Positions 37,494 through 46,508 of a DNA stretch of 64,000 nt are shown here, in pieces. This stretch comes from Sphingobacterium sp. R2 (GTDB taxonomy: Bacteria > Bacteroidota > Bacteroidia > Sphingobacteriales > Sphingobacteriaceae). Every line of letters starts with the position of its first letter. The stretch's first letter is position 1. The stretch spans positions 1,426,001-1,490,000 of the forward strand of contig NZ_CP142884.1 in assembly GCF_040760075.1 (NCBI RefSeq). The letters are read 5' to 3'. The notes beneath the pieces were generated by a model. That model was not told the origin of the DNA and did not search any database. It saw nothing but the letters and a program-made list of their open reading frames with translations. The translations under genes and the position numbers were made by a program.

Positions 37494-37553
37494 GATGGAA
37501 TAATATTATAAGTCTTAGGCCGTTCTTATTATTATTTTAATACACTCAACCAG

Positions 37554-38246
37554 ATGAAAAAACTTCTAATTTTTAGCCTTATTGGAATTTTATTTTTAAC
37601 GGGTTTAACTGCTTCCGCGCAGTTCTCTAGACCAATCAGTATCGGAGCTGGTGCTGGCGCAACCTTCAATCTGACCGACTTAGGTAATGTGGAGACTAAA
37701 TTTGCTTTTTATGGGGAATTGGATTATCTCATCACACCTTTTATCTCTGTCGGACTACATGGCGAAAAAGGAGCCTTGGAAGGGAATGGTTACGAAAGCG
37801 AATTTAAGAATCGGTATTTCGCAGGAAATATCAACGGTAAAATCCGTGTCGGTCAATTTTTGGAAGGAGCTAAGAATTACAGTTATTACACCTTGCAGGC
37901 AAATACCTTATCACGTATTCTATCTAATGTTTACGTTGGCGCTGGAGCCGGCTTAGTAAAGAATAGAATCGCAACTCAGCTATCCGCCCAATATCGTAAA
38001 GCAATCATTGATCAAGGCGGTGAACTTTCAGATAAGTTTGGGCAGATTCATTTTGTAGTTCCTTTAAACGTAGGTGTTGATATTCCTTTTGGGCGTACGT
38101 TATATGGACCACAATGGGCAATTAATGTCAACTATCAACATACTTTGACCTTTAACGATAACTTGGATGGTATTATCAATAAGAATAACGATCAATATGG
38201 TTTTGTCTCTGTAGGCGTAAAATATGCATTGTTCAATCGTAAATAG
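37554..38246 (+). CDS. Secreted outer-membrane beta-barrel-like protein
   Basis: A 230-residue protein with a clear signal peptide (about residues 1-22, ending ASAQF). The rest alternates aromatic and polar residues with many Gly and Asn turns (GAGAGATFNLTDLG, YVGAGAGLVKN, YGFVSVGVKYALF) and ends in a beta-strand with an aromatic residue near the terminus, consistent with an eight-strand porin-like barrel. No OmpA peptidoglycan domain is present. It lies 29 bp before the gldK-like gene and probably shares its transcript. No function can be assigned; a link to the export or type IX-like genes is inference. Confidence 0.7.
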   Translation: MKKLLIFSLIGILFLTGLTASAQFSRPISIGAGAGATFNLTDLGNVETKFAFYGELDYLITPFISVGLHGEKGALEGNGYESEFKNRYFAGNINGKIRVGQFLEGAKNYSYYTLQANTLSRILSNVYVGAGAGLVKNRIATQLSAQYRKAIIDQGGELSDKFGQIHFVVPLNVGVDIPFGRTLYGPQWAINVNYQHTLTFNDNLDGIINKNNDQYGFVSVGVKYALFNRK

Positions 38247-38275
38247 GCCAGTTTAATATTTAAATAGAAAAAATA

Positions 38276-39571
38276 ATGAATATACGTAATAAGTACAATG
38301 GCAATCGCCTGCTTGGGCTTTTTTGTTTAGCGATCTTAATCGGTTTTACGGCGTGTAAATCAAATACAGCGATGTACAAAGCACCGAAAGTAAATGCGTT
38401 TAAAGGTGGAAAATTACCCCCTCCTCCTGGAATGGTGTATATTCCCTCGGGAACCATTTTATTCAAAGGATCACTAGATAGCGGAAACGTAGGGAAAAAT
38501 GTGAGCGTGAGTGCATTTTTTATTGATGAAGCGGAAGTAACCAATAAACAGTACCGTGAATTTGTTAATTGGGTAGCGGATTCGGTTGCTGTAACGGATT
38601 ATCTAAATGACGACCAATATTTTATGGACGTAGCGGGCGAACAGGTTGGACAAAAGCGGATCAACTGGGCAAAAGTGAAAAAGATATCCCCAATTTGGAG
38701 AAGTAATGATCCTGCTATCCAAGAGCGTATTGCTCCTATGCTTGAAATGCAGGGCAATAGACGAGCACTCAATCCAGAGATGATCAAATATCGTTTCTCT
38801 TACCTTCAATCGAAAGGGAATGTCAAAAAGAAATATGTGACTGATACGGTAGCTGTAATGCCCGTTGAAGATATTTGGACAAAAGATTTTCCGAATGCGC
38901 AACTGGCATCGCTAGATGCGAATTACTTTACCCATCCCTCTTTTGATTATTATCCGGTAGTGGGGGTTACCTGGAGGCAGGCGCGAGCGTTTACCGACTG
39001 GCGTGCAAATGAGATGGCCGCTACGGTATTGAAAAATTCCTATCTTAATGGCTATCAGCTTAGCTTGAGCCTACCCACCGAAGCACAATGGCAATATGCG
39101 GCATCGGGTAAATTGGATCCTCAGGATACAATTGCGGGATCGCGTATGACAATTGATGGAGCAGAAGGAAAAAAGAAATTGGCGGTCAATTTTAAACAGG
39201 GTGAGGGAACGTATTCCCGTGATGGTGCCACGTTTACGCTTCCAGTGAAATCGTATATGCCGAATGCGTTTGGTGTCTATAATATGGCTGGTAACGTATC
39301 GGAGTGGACGCTCGATGCGTATAGTCCCTCAGCAGTGGTTTTTGTGAATGACTTAAATCCGGCTTTACTGTATGATGCTGATGAGAAGGATGGCGATGCT
39401 TTGAAACGTAAAGTGGTGCGTGGCGGATCTTGGAAAGATAACGGTGAACAGTTAAATAGTGAAACCAGAAATTACTCGGTAGATTATGAACCGCATTCTT
39501 ACATTGGATTCCGTTGTGTAATGTCGGCTTTTGAAATGCCAACCGTACAAAGTAAAACACGTAAATATTAA
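38276..39571 (+). CDS. gldK: GldK/PorK-like lipoprotein (SUMF1/FGE fold)
   Basis: A 431-residue lipoprotein (lipobox IGFTACKSN, Cys near residue 23). MVYIPSGTILFKGS and FFIDEAEVTNKQYREFVNWV (about 80-99) match the N-terminal part of GldK/GldJ. VVGVTWRQARAFTDWR, NMAGNVSEWTLDAY (about 341-354) and VVRGGSWKD with YIGFRCVMS (about 377-419) are the FGE-sulfatase-like signatures. GldK forms the periplasmic outer-membrane ring of the type IX secretion system with GldN. Here the GldN-like gene follows at 31 bp, and gldL and gldM are absent from between them. GldJ is the alternative, but the GldN neighbour favours GldK. Confidence 0.82.
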   Translation: MNIRNKYNGNRLLGLFCLAILIGFTACKSNTAMYKAPKVNAFKGGKLPPPPGMVYIPSGTILFKGSLDSGNVGKNVSVSAFFIDEAEVTNKQYREFVNWVADSVAVTDYLNDDQYFMDVAGEQVGQKRINWAKVKKISPIWRSNDPAIQERIAPMLEMQGNRRALNPEMIKYRFSYLQSKGNVKKKYVTDTVAVMPVEDIWTKDFPNAQLASLDANYFTHPSFDYYPVVGVTWRQARAFTDWRANEMAATVLKNSYLNGYQLSLSLPTEAQWQYAASGKLDPQDTIAGSRMTIDGAEGKKKLAVNFKQGEGTYSRDGATFTLPVKSYMPNAFGVYNMAGNVSEWTLDAYSPSAVVFVNDLNPALLYDADEKDGDALKRKVVRGGSWKDNGEQLNSETRNYSVDYEPHSYIGFRCVMSAFEMPTVQSKTRKY

Positions 39572-39602
39572 TTCGCTGTTGTATATATAGAAATCGATAA
39601 CG

Positions 39603-40586
39603 ATGAAAAAAGAAATAATATTGATAGCGGCGATGGCTTTTGGAATTGGGTCATTGTTTGCGCAACAAGAAACCACAATAGATACTGTGCCTGCGCAGCA
39701 GCGGATGTTGCAAACGGGTGCCTCGACGCCTATCCCTGCGGGGGAGGTAATCCAGGATACTATTCCTTTAGAGGATGGCTTTTATCAGGCGAATAGTATG
39801 GAGGATGCAGTACCGTTTGCGTACCCTGAGGTGAATAAGAAGAATATCCGTTTTTACAAACGTGTATGGCGCGATATTGACCTTAAGGATGAAAAGAATA
39901 ATCTATTGGCCGTACCGGGCAACTCATTGATTGAGGTGATCATGAAAGCCATTGAAAAAGGAAAATTGTCACTTTACAGTCCGGATGATGATTCGTTCAA
40001 AGGGAGATTAAGTGCGCAAGAGGGGATGGCTCGATTTGCGGATAGTGTACTTGTCCCAATTTTTGATGGTGAGGGTAATCAGATTGATTCCAAAATGGCA
40101 CTGAATGAGTTTGATCCGGCTCGTGTGACTAAATTTAGAGTAAAGGAGGATATTTTCTTTGATAAGCAACGTAGCCGATTAGAGACACGCATTATTGGTG
40201 TGGCACCCTTAATGAATATCACCACTTCAGCAGAATTAGCAGAATCTGTGGGGGCAACGCCAGCATTCTGGTTGTATTTTCCGCAATTGCGTTATAGCTT
40301 GATACAGGTCGATATTTCTGATCCGGATAAAGGGCTATATGATATGACCATGGACGATTTCTTTGTACAGAACAAATTTGCAAGTACAATCGTGAGGGAA
40401 TCATCGCCTGGTATGTTGCAAAATCTGAAAGATACGGAAAATGGGGGGCAGCAGCTGGACGGTAAAAAAGTGGAGGAGAAGCTGGATGCCTATAAAAAGA
40501 AACTATGGAGCAATCCGAAAGGCGTAAAGGCGGAGGAGCTTGAGGGAAATAAGGCTGAAGGAAAAACGACAGAAGAGAAACTGTAA
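39603..40586 (+). CDS. gldN: GldN/PorN-like type IX secretion ring protein
   Basis: A 327-residue exported protein (signal peptide about residues 1-20, ending LFAQQ). The sequence FYKRVWRDIDLKDEKNN (about 80-96), IIGVAPLM (about 196-203), FWLYFPQLRYSL and MDDFFVQNKFAST (about 242-254) are the conserved GldN pattern. GldN binds GldK in the ring of the type IX secretion system. The C-terminal 50 residues are Lys/Glu-rich (EGNKAEGKTTEEKL) and probably disordered. The usual neighbours GldL and GldM, which form the motor, are not in this window. Confidence 0.87.
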   Translation: MKKEIILIAAMAFGIGSLFAQQETTIDTVPAQQRMLQTGASTPIPAGEVIQDTIPLEDGFYQANSMEDAVPFAYPEVNKKNIRFYKRVWRDIDLKDEKNNLLAVPGNSLIEVIMKAIEKGKLSLYSPDDDSFKGRLSAQEGMARFADSVLVPIFDGEGNQIDSKMALNEFDPARVTKFRVKEDIFFDKQRSRLETRIIGVAPLMNITTSAELAESVGATPAFWLYFPQLRYSLIQVDISDPDKGLYDMTMDDFFVQNKFASTIVRESSPGMLQNLKDTENGGQQLDGKKVEEKLDAYKKKLWSNPKGVKAEELEGNKAEGKTTEEKL

Positions 40587-40606
40587 ATATAAAAAGGTTC
40601 TTTGGG

Positions 40607-40636
40607 GATGCCTCTCTTTACAAAAGATGAGGCATC
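40607..40636. terminator. Hairpin after gldN
   Basis: GATGCCTC (40607-40614) pairs perfectly with GAGGCATC (40629-40636), with further inner pairing. It is followed by a weak T-run. A short direct repeat, AAGGTTCTTT, flanks it on both sides. Confidence 0.6.
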
Positions 40637-40850
40637 ACTATTTTAGGGTCCTATAAGGTTCTTTTTAATCAATTATTCCTAGTTTTTTAATGGGAAAGGA
40701 CATATAGTGGCATATGTTTTGTTATTTTATGCTGCTATTTATCCTATAAATTTTCAAATACAAACAAATAAAATAATCGTGTATTATAACGTTCATCGTG
40801 TAGTATATAAAGAAATATTTAAAACAACAAACAGATAAGATCAAATCGTC

Positions 40851-41813
40851 ATGCTAAGAAATGAAATGTATTCCAAGAAGCCAATTTTAGTCATCTTGGC
40901 TGCCGGGATGGCCAGCCGCTATGGTTCGGCAAAACAGGTAGAGTGCTTTGGCCCCTTTGGTGAAAAAATTATCGATTATTCAATTTATGATGCTATAAAG
41001 GCTGGCTTCGGAAAAGTCGTTTTTGTGATTCGGGAGGAGTTTTTGGAGGTAATGAAAACCAATGTAGGGGATAAGCTGCCAGACTCCGTTGAAGTTGCCT
41101 ACGCCTATCAGGATTTTGACTTGAAAAAATTTGGTGTGGATCGCGTCGTCGAACGTCAAAAGCCTTGGGGAACAGGACATGCTGTAATGAGTGCCGAGCA
41201 CGAAGTGGATAGGCCATTTTGTGTGATCAATGCGGATGACTTTTACGGCTATGATGCCTTTCAGAAAATGGCTGCTTTTTTACAGCATCAAGCCAATGAT
41301 ACGGAAATGGCATTGGTTGGATTTGAGGTTGGGAATACCCTTTCTGACTTTGGCTATGTCTCGCGTGGTGTATGTGAAGTAAATGCTACGAATCATTTAC
41401 AAAGCGTCACGGAAAGAACGAACATTTATCGAAAAGACAGCGATATCGTCTATGCGCAGGAAGAGAAAGAAACTGTATTACCTGGCAATACTCGGGTGTC
41501 GATGAATTTTTGGGGATTTACGCCTAAAATATTTGAAGTTGCACGCGCATTATTTCCTGATTTTGTGGAGCAAAATCACGAGAACCCAAAAGCGGAATTC
41601 TTTATCCCTGATTTGCCGGATTATATGGTAAAACAAGGCATTGCAAACTTTTCTGTACTTCCAACCGATGCGAAGTGGTTTGGCGTGACGTATAAGGAAG
41701 ATAAGGATCAGGTTCAGCAAAGTATTCATCAATTAATTGAGCGAGGGAACTATCCGCAACGCTTATGGCCCGAGAAGAAGGTGGTTGATGAAAGCATTTA
41801 TTTAGATTTTTAA
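40851..41813 (+). CDS. Sugar-nucleotidyltransferase-like protein
   Basis: A 320-residue protein; an in-frame ATG at 40866 could be the real start. VILAAGMASRYGSAKQVECF (about residues 14-33) is the NTP-binding signature of the nucleotidyltransferase superfamily, NADDF (about 125-129) supplies a metal-binding Asp, and GTGHAV and FGYVSRG follow. The exact sugar is not obvious, and the group in Bacteroidota is usually left as 'nucleotidyltransferase'. It has its own upstream gap of about 260 bp, AT-rich, without a clear promoter. Confidence 0.82.
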   Translation: MLRNEMYSKKPILVILAAGMASRYGSAKQVECFGPFGEKIIDYSIYDAIKAGFGKVVFVIREEFLEVMKTNVGDKLPDSVEVAYAYQDFDLKKFGVDRVVERQKPWGTGHAVMSAEHEVDRPFCVINADDFYGYDAFQKMAAFLQHQANDTEMALVGFEVGNTLSDFGYVSRGVCEVNATNHLQSVTERTNIYRKDSDIVYAQEEKETVLPGNTRVSMNFWGFTPKIFEVARALFPDFVEQNHENPKAEFFIPDLPDYMVKQGIANFSVLPTDAKWFGVTYKEDKDQVQQSIHQLIERGNYPQRLWPEKKVVDESIYLDF

Positions 41814-41861
41814 TACGAAATGTAGCGTCTCTGGTTCTAGTTTTGGATCGGAGACGCTTTT

Positions 41862-42914
41862 TTAATCACTTTCTTTTCCTAGAAACTTGGAGTAGGCTTG
41901 AATAATGGGAAATGCGATAGCTTCCTGTGGAGCATATTTAAAATAGCGGAGGAAGTTTAACAAAAGGCGCTTTGAAGCTTTAGGTTGAACCGAAATTGTC
42001 GAGATTGTCTTTCCCCCTTTAAATCTTTCATCATTATAACCAAAACTTCCAGCATACCAGATTTCATTGATCATCCAGCTGATATTTAGATCTTCGGGAT
42101 AGTGAAAAGGAATATAAGATTTTGGTAGTCCAATATAATCAACCAAAATTTTATGTAATAAATGTGTCCATTTCAAAATTCCAGCCTTTTTATAAATCTG
42201 TTTTAAAGCAATTGAATCAATTGTTTCTGCATGAGCGAAATAGAGTCGAGCGGAATCGCAAAATTGCCTTAGTCCAATTCCAAATCCTAATAAATGCTTT
42301 AAAATATGAGAATTTACTTGCAGTAGTTGCATTTCGGATGCGAGTAAATTGACTGGTATGTTGTGAATTAATAATTTTTCATATCTATCGCTATATTTAT
42401 TGGCAATTTTTCTTAAATATCTTTTTTTTAATGGGCTGCGTATATCAAAAAGCTTTTTGTGATGCTCAATGTGAATATTTTTCCAATAATAGTGGAGGCT
42501 GAAGCCTGCTGTATCCTCAAAATCAGGATGGTTTTCTTTGAGGTAATTTCTTGCTTGACTATAATCTTCTTCTTCAAAACACCAATCAACATCGCCGCTG
42601 ATGCGATGCGTAGGAATGCGGTAATAGGATGCGACACCCTGTCCTTTTTGTAAAATTGGTCGTATGCCATTTTGCGTAAACAATGAAAACTGTTCGGCAA
42701 TTACTGTATTCATCTTTGCATTATGACGTTCAATCTGGTCCACACGGACAGCCCATTTTAAACGTAGAGATGCTGGCGGTAATTGATCTTCGTTTAAAAA
42801 TTCGAAACTGTCATAGATAATTCCTTCAACAGTGTGATTATTCGCATATTTTAACATAGTATTCCAATCGTTGTCCGACAAAGGGCTAGTGAGCGAAAGC
42901 TTCCCTTCCCCCAA
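41862..42914 (-). CDS. NTP_transf_5-family nucleotidyltransferase-like protein, 5' frameshifted
   Basis: A 350-residue frame opening with a TTG. ILQKGQGVASYYRIPTHRISGDVDW (in pieces, about residues 92-116) with the Ser-Gly-Asp-x-Asp metal motif, and NSHILKHL (about 206-213), match the family of uncharacterised nucleotidyltransferases often placed in polysaccharide and antibiotic loci. The start is suspicious. The bases upstream, from an ATG at 42962-42964, encode in a shifted frame a peptide ending FFQLLRIGLWG that looks like the missing N-terminus. One extra G in the run at 42908-42912 would join them. Confidence 0.72.
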   Translation of the reverse strand: MGEGKLSLTSPLSDNDWNTMLKYANNHTVEGIIYDSFEFLNEDQLPPASLRLKWAVRVDQIERHNAKMNTVIAEQFSLFTQNGIRPILQKGQGVASYYRIPTHRISGDVDWCFEEEDYSQARNYLKENHPDFEDTAGFSLHYYWKNIHIEHHKKLFDIRSPLKKRYLRKIANKYSDRYEKLLIHNIPVNLLASEMQLLQVNSHILKHLLGFGIGLRQFCDSARLYFAHAETIDSIALKQIYKKAGILKWTHLLHKILVDYIGLPKSYIPFHYPEDLNISWMINEIWYAGSFGYNDERFKGGKTISTISVQPKASKRLLLNFLRYFKYAPQEAIAFPIIQAYSKFLGKESD

Positions 42915-43172
42915 AGGCCGATCCGTAATAACTGAAAAAAAATATCCCTTAGCTGATTGTTCATCTGGTTTTACAAATAGTGGTTATTCCAAATATAATA
43001 ATTTATAGGTTATACTTAATGAATTTCGCGTAATAATTAAAAGCAATTTAGTGCCAAAAACATTTCCTATTATTGAGATCTTGAGTAGCAAAACATTTTT
43101 AAAAAACATCGCTTTTATTTTGCTACATTTACGCAAACTTAAACCTCTTAAGGGAACTTTAATATATTTTAA

Positions 43173-45086
43173 ATGAGTAATTTATGGAGGGAGGGCTTGT
43201 CCGTTAACAAGCCACGTTGGGTCATTCTTTTGATAGATATGATCATAGTAGTGGTATCCTTTCTTGCCAGCTATGTGCTCATCTTCAAACATAGGGGCGG
43301 CGTTGAGCCGGATGCGTTGCGCATACAACTCATTTTGGTCTCTACCATTTATCTGATCTGCTTTCTTTTACTGGGAACATTTAAGGGGGTTATACATAAA
43401 ACCGGTCTCCGCGAATTACAACGGATGGTGTTTGCAATTGGACTGGGCTATTTTTCTTCTGTCCTTGTATGTAAGCTACTGGAATGGACGCAGCCTTCTT
43501 TCTTGCATGAAGCCTTTCCTTTCTCTGATACCCAGCTGCTTTTTCATGCGCTGATAGCGGGATTTGGAATGACGTTTAGCCGCGTGCTTTACCGGGCATT
43601 GTACCATGAGCTGATGTGGGGAGGTAAAGATAATCGTATTCCCGTAATCCTTTTTGGCGCCGGAAATATGGGCAATACCACCTTTCACTTTATCCATACA
43701 ACATCACGTACCAAATATCGCATTGTGGCCATTATGGACGATAATCCGCATCGTATCGGCAACCGTATTCAAGGGTTTAGAATCCACGATATCAATAAAT
43801 TGGATAAAGAGTTCGTCAATCGGCATGGGAATGCTGCTGAACTGATTGTTGCTATCGACAATCGCTCGCCTGAGCGCTTAAGTAACGTTTTTAGGCTGGC
43901 GGAGCCGATTCCATTAGTCGTCAAAATTATTCCGGATACGGCACGTCTGTTGGCAGGAGAGGTGGCAACCCGCCAGATCCGAAGCTTGCGCATCGAAGAT
44001 CTACTGGGTCGAAAGGCAATCGATCTGAACAACCCGTCCATTGCGGCAGAGATGAAGGATCAAATTGTATTGGTAACGGGCGGTGCGGGTTCAATTGGTG
44101 GTGAACTGGTGCGACAGCTTGCACATACGGATCTCAAACAGCTGATCGTTGTGGACCAGGCAGAATCTGCGCTGTATGATATTCAGCAGGAGCTGAGCGC
44201 ATCGGCAAATTTTGAGCGCTGTGTGTTTATGGTAGGTAATGTCAGGGATGCGCTATTTATGGAGACGCTGTTCCAGGTTTACCGGCCGACCTATGTCTTT
44301 CATGCTGCAGCATATAAACATGTGCCGCTGATGGAGGCCAATCCTTACGAATCGATTCTAACAAATGTATGGGGCTCTTATAATGTGGCACAATTGGCGG
44401 ATAAGTATGGTGTATCTAAATTTGTGATGGTGTCTACGGATAAAGCCGTGAATCCGACAAATGTGATGGGAGCAACAAAACGTGTGGCTGAAATTGCGAT
44501 ATCTACCGTCAATAGCAACTCCAAAACGAACTTCATCATCACGCGCTTTGGCAATGTATTGGGATCTAACGGTTCGGTCATCCCACTATTTGAAAAGCAG
44601 ATGCTCAAAGGGGGACCGCTCACCATTACCGATCCAAATATTACCCGTTATTTTATGACCATACCTGAAGCCTGTCAATTGGTGCAGGAAGCCGCAGTAA
44701 TGGGTAAAGGTGGGGAAATATTTGTCTTTGATATGGGTGAGCCGGTCAAGATCATAGATCTGGCCAAACAGATGATCCGTTTGAAGGGCTACAACTACCC
44801 TGAGGATATTGATATTAAGTTTGTCGGTCTGCGCCCGGGCGAGAAAATTTTTGAGGAGCTGCTGGCGAATGGCGAAAACACCGAGAAGACCTATCACGAA
44901 AAGATCATGATCGCAAAAGTGAATACACCGGATCTGGACGTACAAAAAGCGAGAGTAGAGCAATTGTGTGCGCTGGCAAAAACAGCTGATCCGAATACCG
45001 ATAAGATGAAATTGGTGCAGCTGGTGAAAGATATCGTGCCGGAATACCGCTCTCAGAACTCTGTTTTTGAAACATTGGACAAATAG
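43173..45086 (+). CDS. PglF/FlaA1-like UDP-GlcNAc 4,6-dehydratase
   Basis: A 637-residue membrane protein. Four N-terminal helices (about residues 17-135) are followed by a nucleotide-binding domain with FGAGNMGN, and an SDR domain with TGGAGSIGGELVRQ (about 298-311) and HAAAYKHVPLMEANP. The active site STDKAVNPTNVMGATKR (about 424-440) has Met in place of the usual Tyr of the YxxxK motif, as in PglF and FlaA1. It forms UDP-4-keto-6-deoxy-GlcNAc, the substrate for the PglE-like aminotransferase 9 kb upstream. A hairpin overlaps its stop codon. Confidence 0.93.
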   Translation: MSNLWREGLSVNKPRWVILLIDMIIVVVSFLASYVLIFKHRGGVEPDALRIQLILVSTIYLICFLLLGTFKGVIHKTGLRELQRMVFAIGLGYFSSVLVCKLLEWTQPSFLHEAFPFSDTQLLFHALIAGFGMTFSRVLYRALYHELMWGGKDNRIPVILFGAGNMGNTTFHFIHTTSRTKYRIVAIMDDNPHRIGNRIQGFRIHDINKLDKEFVNRHGNAAELIVAIDNRSPERLSNVFRLAEPIPLVVKIIPDTARLLAGEVATRQIRSLRIEDLLGRKAIDLNNPSIAAEMKDQIVLVTGGAGSIGGELVRQLAHTDLKQLIVVDQAESALYDIQQELSASANFERCVFMVGNVRDALFMETLFQVYRPTYVFHAAAYKHVPLMEANPYESILTNVWGSYNVAQLADKYGVSKFVMVSTDKAVNPTNVMGATKRVAEIAISTVNSNSKTNFIITRFGNVLGSNGSVIPLFEKQMLKGGPLTITDPNITRYFMTIPEACQLVQEAAVMGKGGEIFVFDMGEPVKIIDLAKQMIRLKGYNYPEDIDIKFVGLRPGEKIFEELLANGENTEKTYHEKIMIAKVNTPDLDVQKARVEQLCALAKTADPNTDKMKLVQLVKDIVPEYRSQNSVFETLDK

Positions 45087-45110
45087 CCATTTCCGAAAAG
45101 GAATGGCTTT
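45086..45110 (+). terminator. Terminator overlapping the pglF-like stop codon
   Basis: GCCATTTCC pairs with GGAATGGC around GAAAA, followed by TTT. The same motif family recurs at 49496 and 61079. Confidence 0.7.
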
Positions 45111-45155
45111 AATGCGACAGATTTCAGCTATAACAGCATTTAGTGCAACTAGTAT

Positions 45156-45506
45156 TTAAACAGTATCTTTTTTGTAAAGTTCCTCATAGAGTTGAATAAT
45201 CTTCGTCTGAATTTGCATGATTTCTTCTTCACGTTGTCGTATTTTTTTTAAAATTTCAGCACACTCATCTCTTTCTTTTACTTTACCTTTGTTCCGTTGA
45301 GGCAATACATGTTGAGCTAATAACTGTACAGTTGTCAAATTAAATACGCTTGCGATTTGATTTAAGCGAGAGAGCGTAATCGTGGTAACGCCTGTTTCGA
45401 TCTTTGAAACAGCGGGAGTAGATAAGTTCAATTTTTTGGCAAATTCTTTTTGTTCCCAGCCTTTTTGTATCCGAAGTAATCTAAATGCCTTCCCTATGTT
45501 TTTCAT
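45156..45506 (-). CDS. XRE-family transcriptional regulator
   Basis: A 116-residue protein. The helix-turn-helix lies at about residues 6-60 (FRLLRIQKGWEQKEFAKKLN, then TPAVSKIETGVTTITLSRLNQIASVF). A C-terminal helical part (about 75-114) is rich in Glu, Lys and Gln and may dimerise as a coiled coil. It is typical of small accessory-region regulators. It lies just outside the end of the polysaccharide locus. No partner gene overlaps it, so a toxin-antitoxin role is not supported. Confidence 0.82.
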   Translation of the reverse strand: MKNIGKAFRLLRIQKGWEQKEFAKKLNLSTPAVSKIETGVTTITLSRLNQIASVFNLTTVQLLAQHVLPQRNKGKVKERDECAEILKKIRQREEEIMQIQTKIIQLYEELYKKDTV

Positions 45507-45608
45507 GAAAAAAATAATTTATCGGTAACTTATAAAAAATAGCTTTGACCCTGTACAGCTCAAACAGCAATACCTCTGACGCTGATCTTAAAAACTGCAG
45601 TCAAATCG

Positions 45609-46082
45609 CTAGAAAATATAGGTAGGCATCCAATTATAGCCCGCTATTTGTTCAGGATGTTCATTCCAATCGAGATCGGGATGATAATATACGACAGTGC
45701 TAAATAATATATGCTTATAACCAAATCCGTAACGATAGGGAACTTTGTGCGCCTTTAAAATGCCGTTCACAACGATCTTTCTTAAAATGGAGTTAATCCG
45801 TTCAGCTGTAATATCGAAACTATATTCATTCGAAAAGTCCGCAGCCATTTGATAAATTGTCCGTGGTCGGAAGAAATAATTGGTTGTTTTAGCGACAAAT
45901 AAGACAAATTCACTTTCTTTTTTCTGCTGCTCTCGTTTCTTTTTATTAATACTATTTTTCTTTTCAAGCTTCTCTTTCATATGTTTAGGAACTGCGCGTT
46001 TTAAATTGGAAATAAATACCTCAATTTGCTCACAGCCTTGTTTAGCCACCACCTTTTCTGGTTTGACATAAATCGTGTGCAT
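45609..46082 (-). CDS. Hypothetical protein with possible winged-helix domain
   Basis: A 157-residue protein that I do not recognise. Residues about 48-72 are a basic Lys/Glu-rich linker (EKLEKKNSINKKKREQQKK). Residues about 85-125 (RTIYQMAADFSNEYSFDITA, then ERINSILRKIVVNGILKAH) have the spacing of a winged helix, suggesting DNA or protein binding. The C-terminus is rich in aromatic residues. It stands between a regulator and a non-coding gap in an accessory region. Confidence 0.5.
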   Translation of the reverse strand: MHTIYVKPEKVVAKQGCEQIEVFISNLKRAVPKHMKEKLEKKNSINKKKREQQKKESEFVLFVAKTTNYFFRPRTIYQMAADFSNEYSFDITAERINSILRKIVVNGILKAHKVPYRYGFGYKHILFSTVVYYHPDLDWNEHPEQIAGYNWMPTYIF

Positions 46083-46508
46083 AGGTTACCACGAACCAGG
46101 TATCGTCGATAGGACACTCCGGATCCGAATCTGGATGAGCAAGTACGGTAATTTATAATCTAAGAATAATTTTAAAGATAGTTATAATAACTGAGAGTTA
46201 TTATATGCTTGATTATTTATTTTGTTAACCAGCTGCTCTTTTTAATACCAGCTTCCTTTTTGAGACCAAAGAATGCTTAATTTAGGCATTATGATTAGCG
46301 CTTACGCAAACCGGATCAATTTATACCACTGAAATTGAAGCGCTTATGCCAGGCTTAAAAGTAATGACGAGAAATTGAAAACGGAAATCGTTAAAATACC
46401 AGAATATGCTGTAGATTATGTGTGAAAATAACAAAGCCCGATTGTACTATCGGGCTTTAGGTTGAAAGATGATTGTTGATTTAAGATTTTATTAATTACC
46501 GGGGTTAG
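46083..46508. other. 426-bp gap without a recognisable gene; contains a hairpin
   Basis: I see no coding signal here. A perfect 10-bp hairpin, AAAGCCCGAT with ATCGGGCTTT (46433-46442 and 46449-46458, loop TGTACT), is terminator-like in shape. No gene ends directly before it, so it may be left from a lost gene or serve the minus-strand gene at 46509. Confidence 0.5.

Noticed and set aside
39234..39560. 108-residue minus-strand ORF opposite gldK
   Set aside because: His-rich random-looking translation over a conserved FGE-domain frame.
44586..44963. 125-residue minus-strand ORF opposite the pglF-like gene
   Set aside because: Antisense to a strongly supported gene, no recognisable domain.
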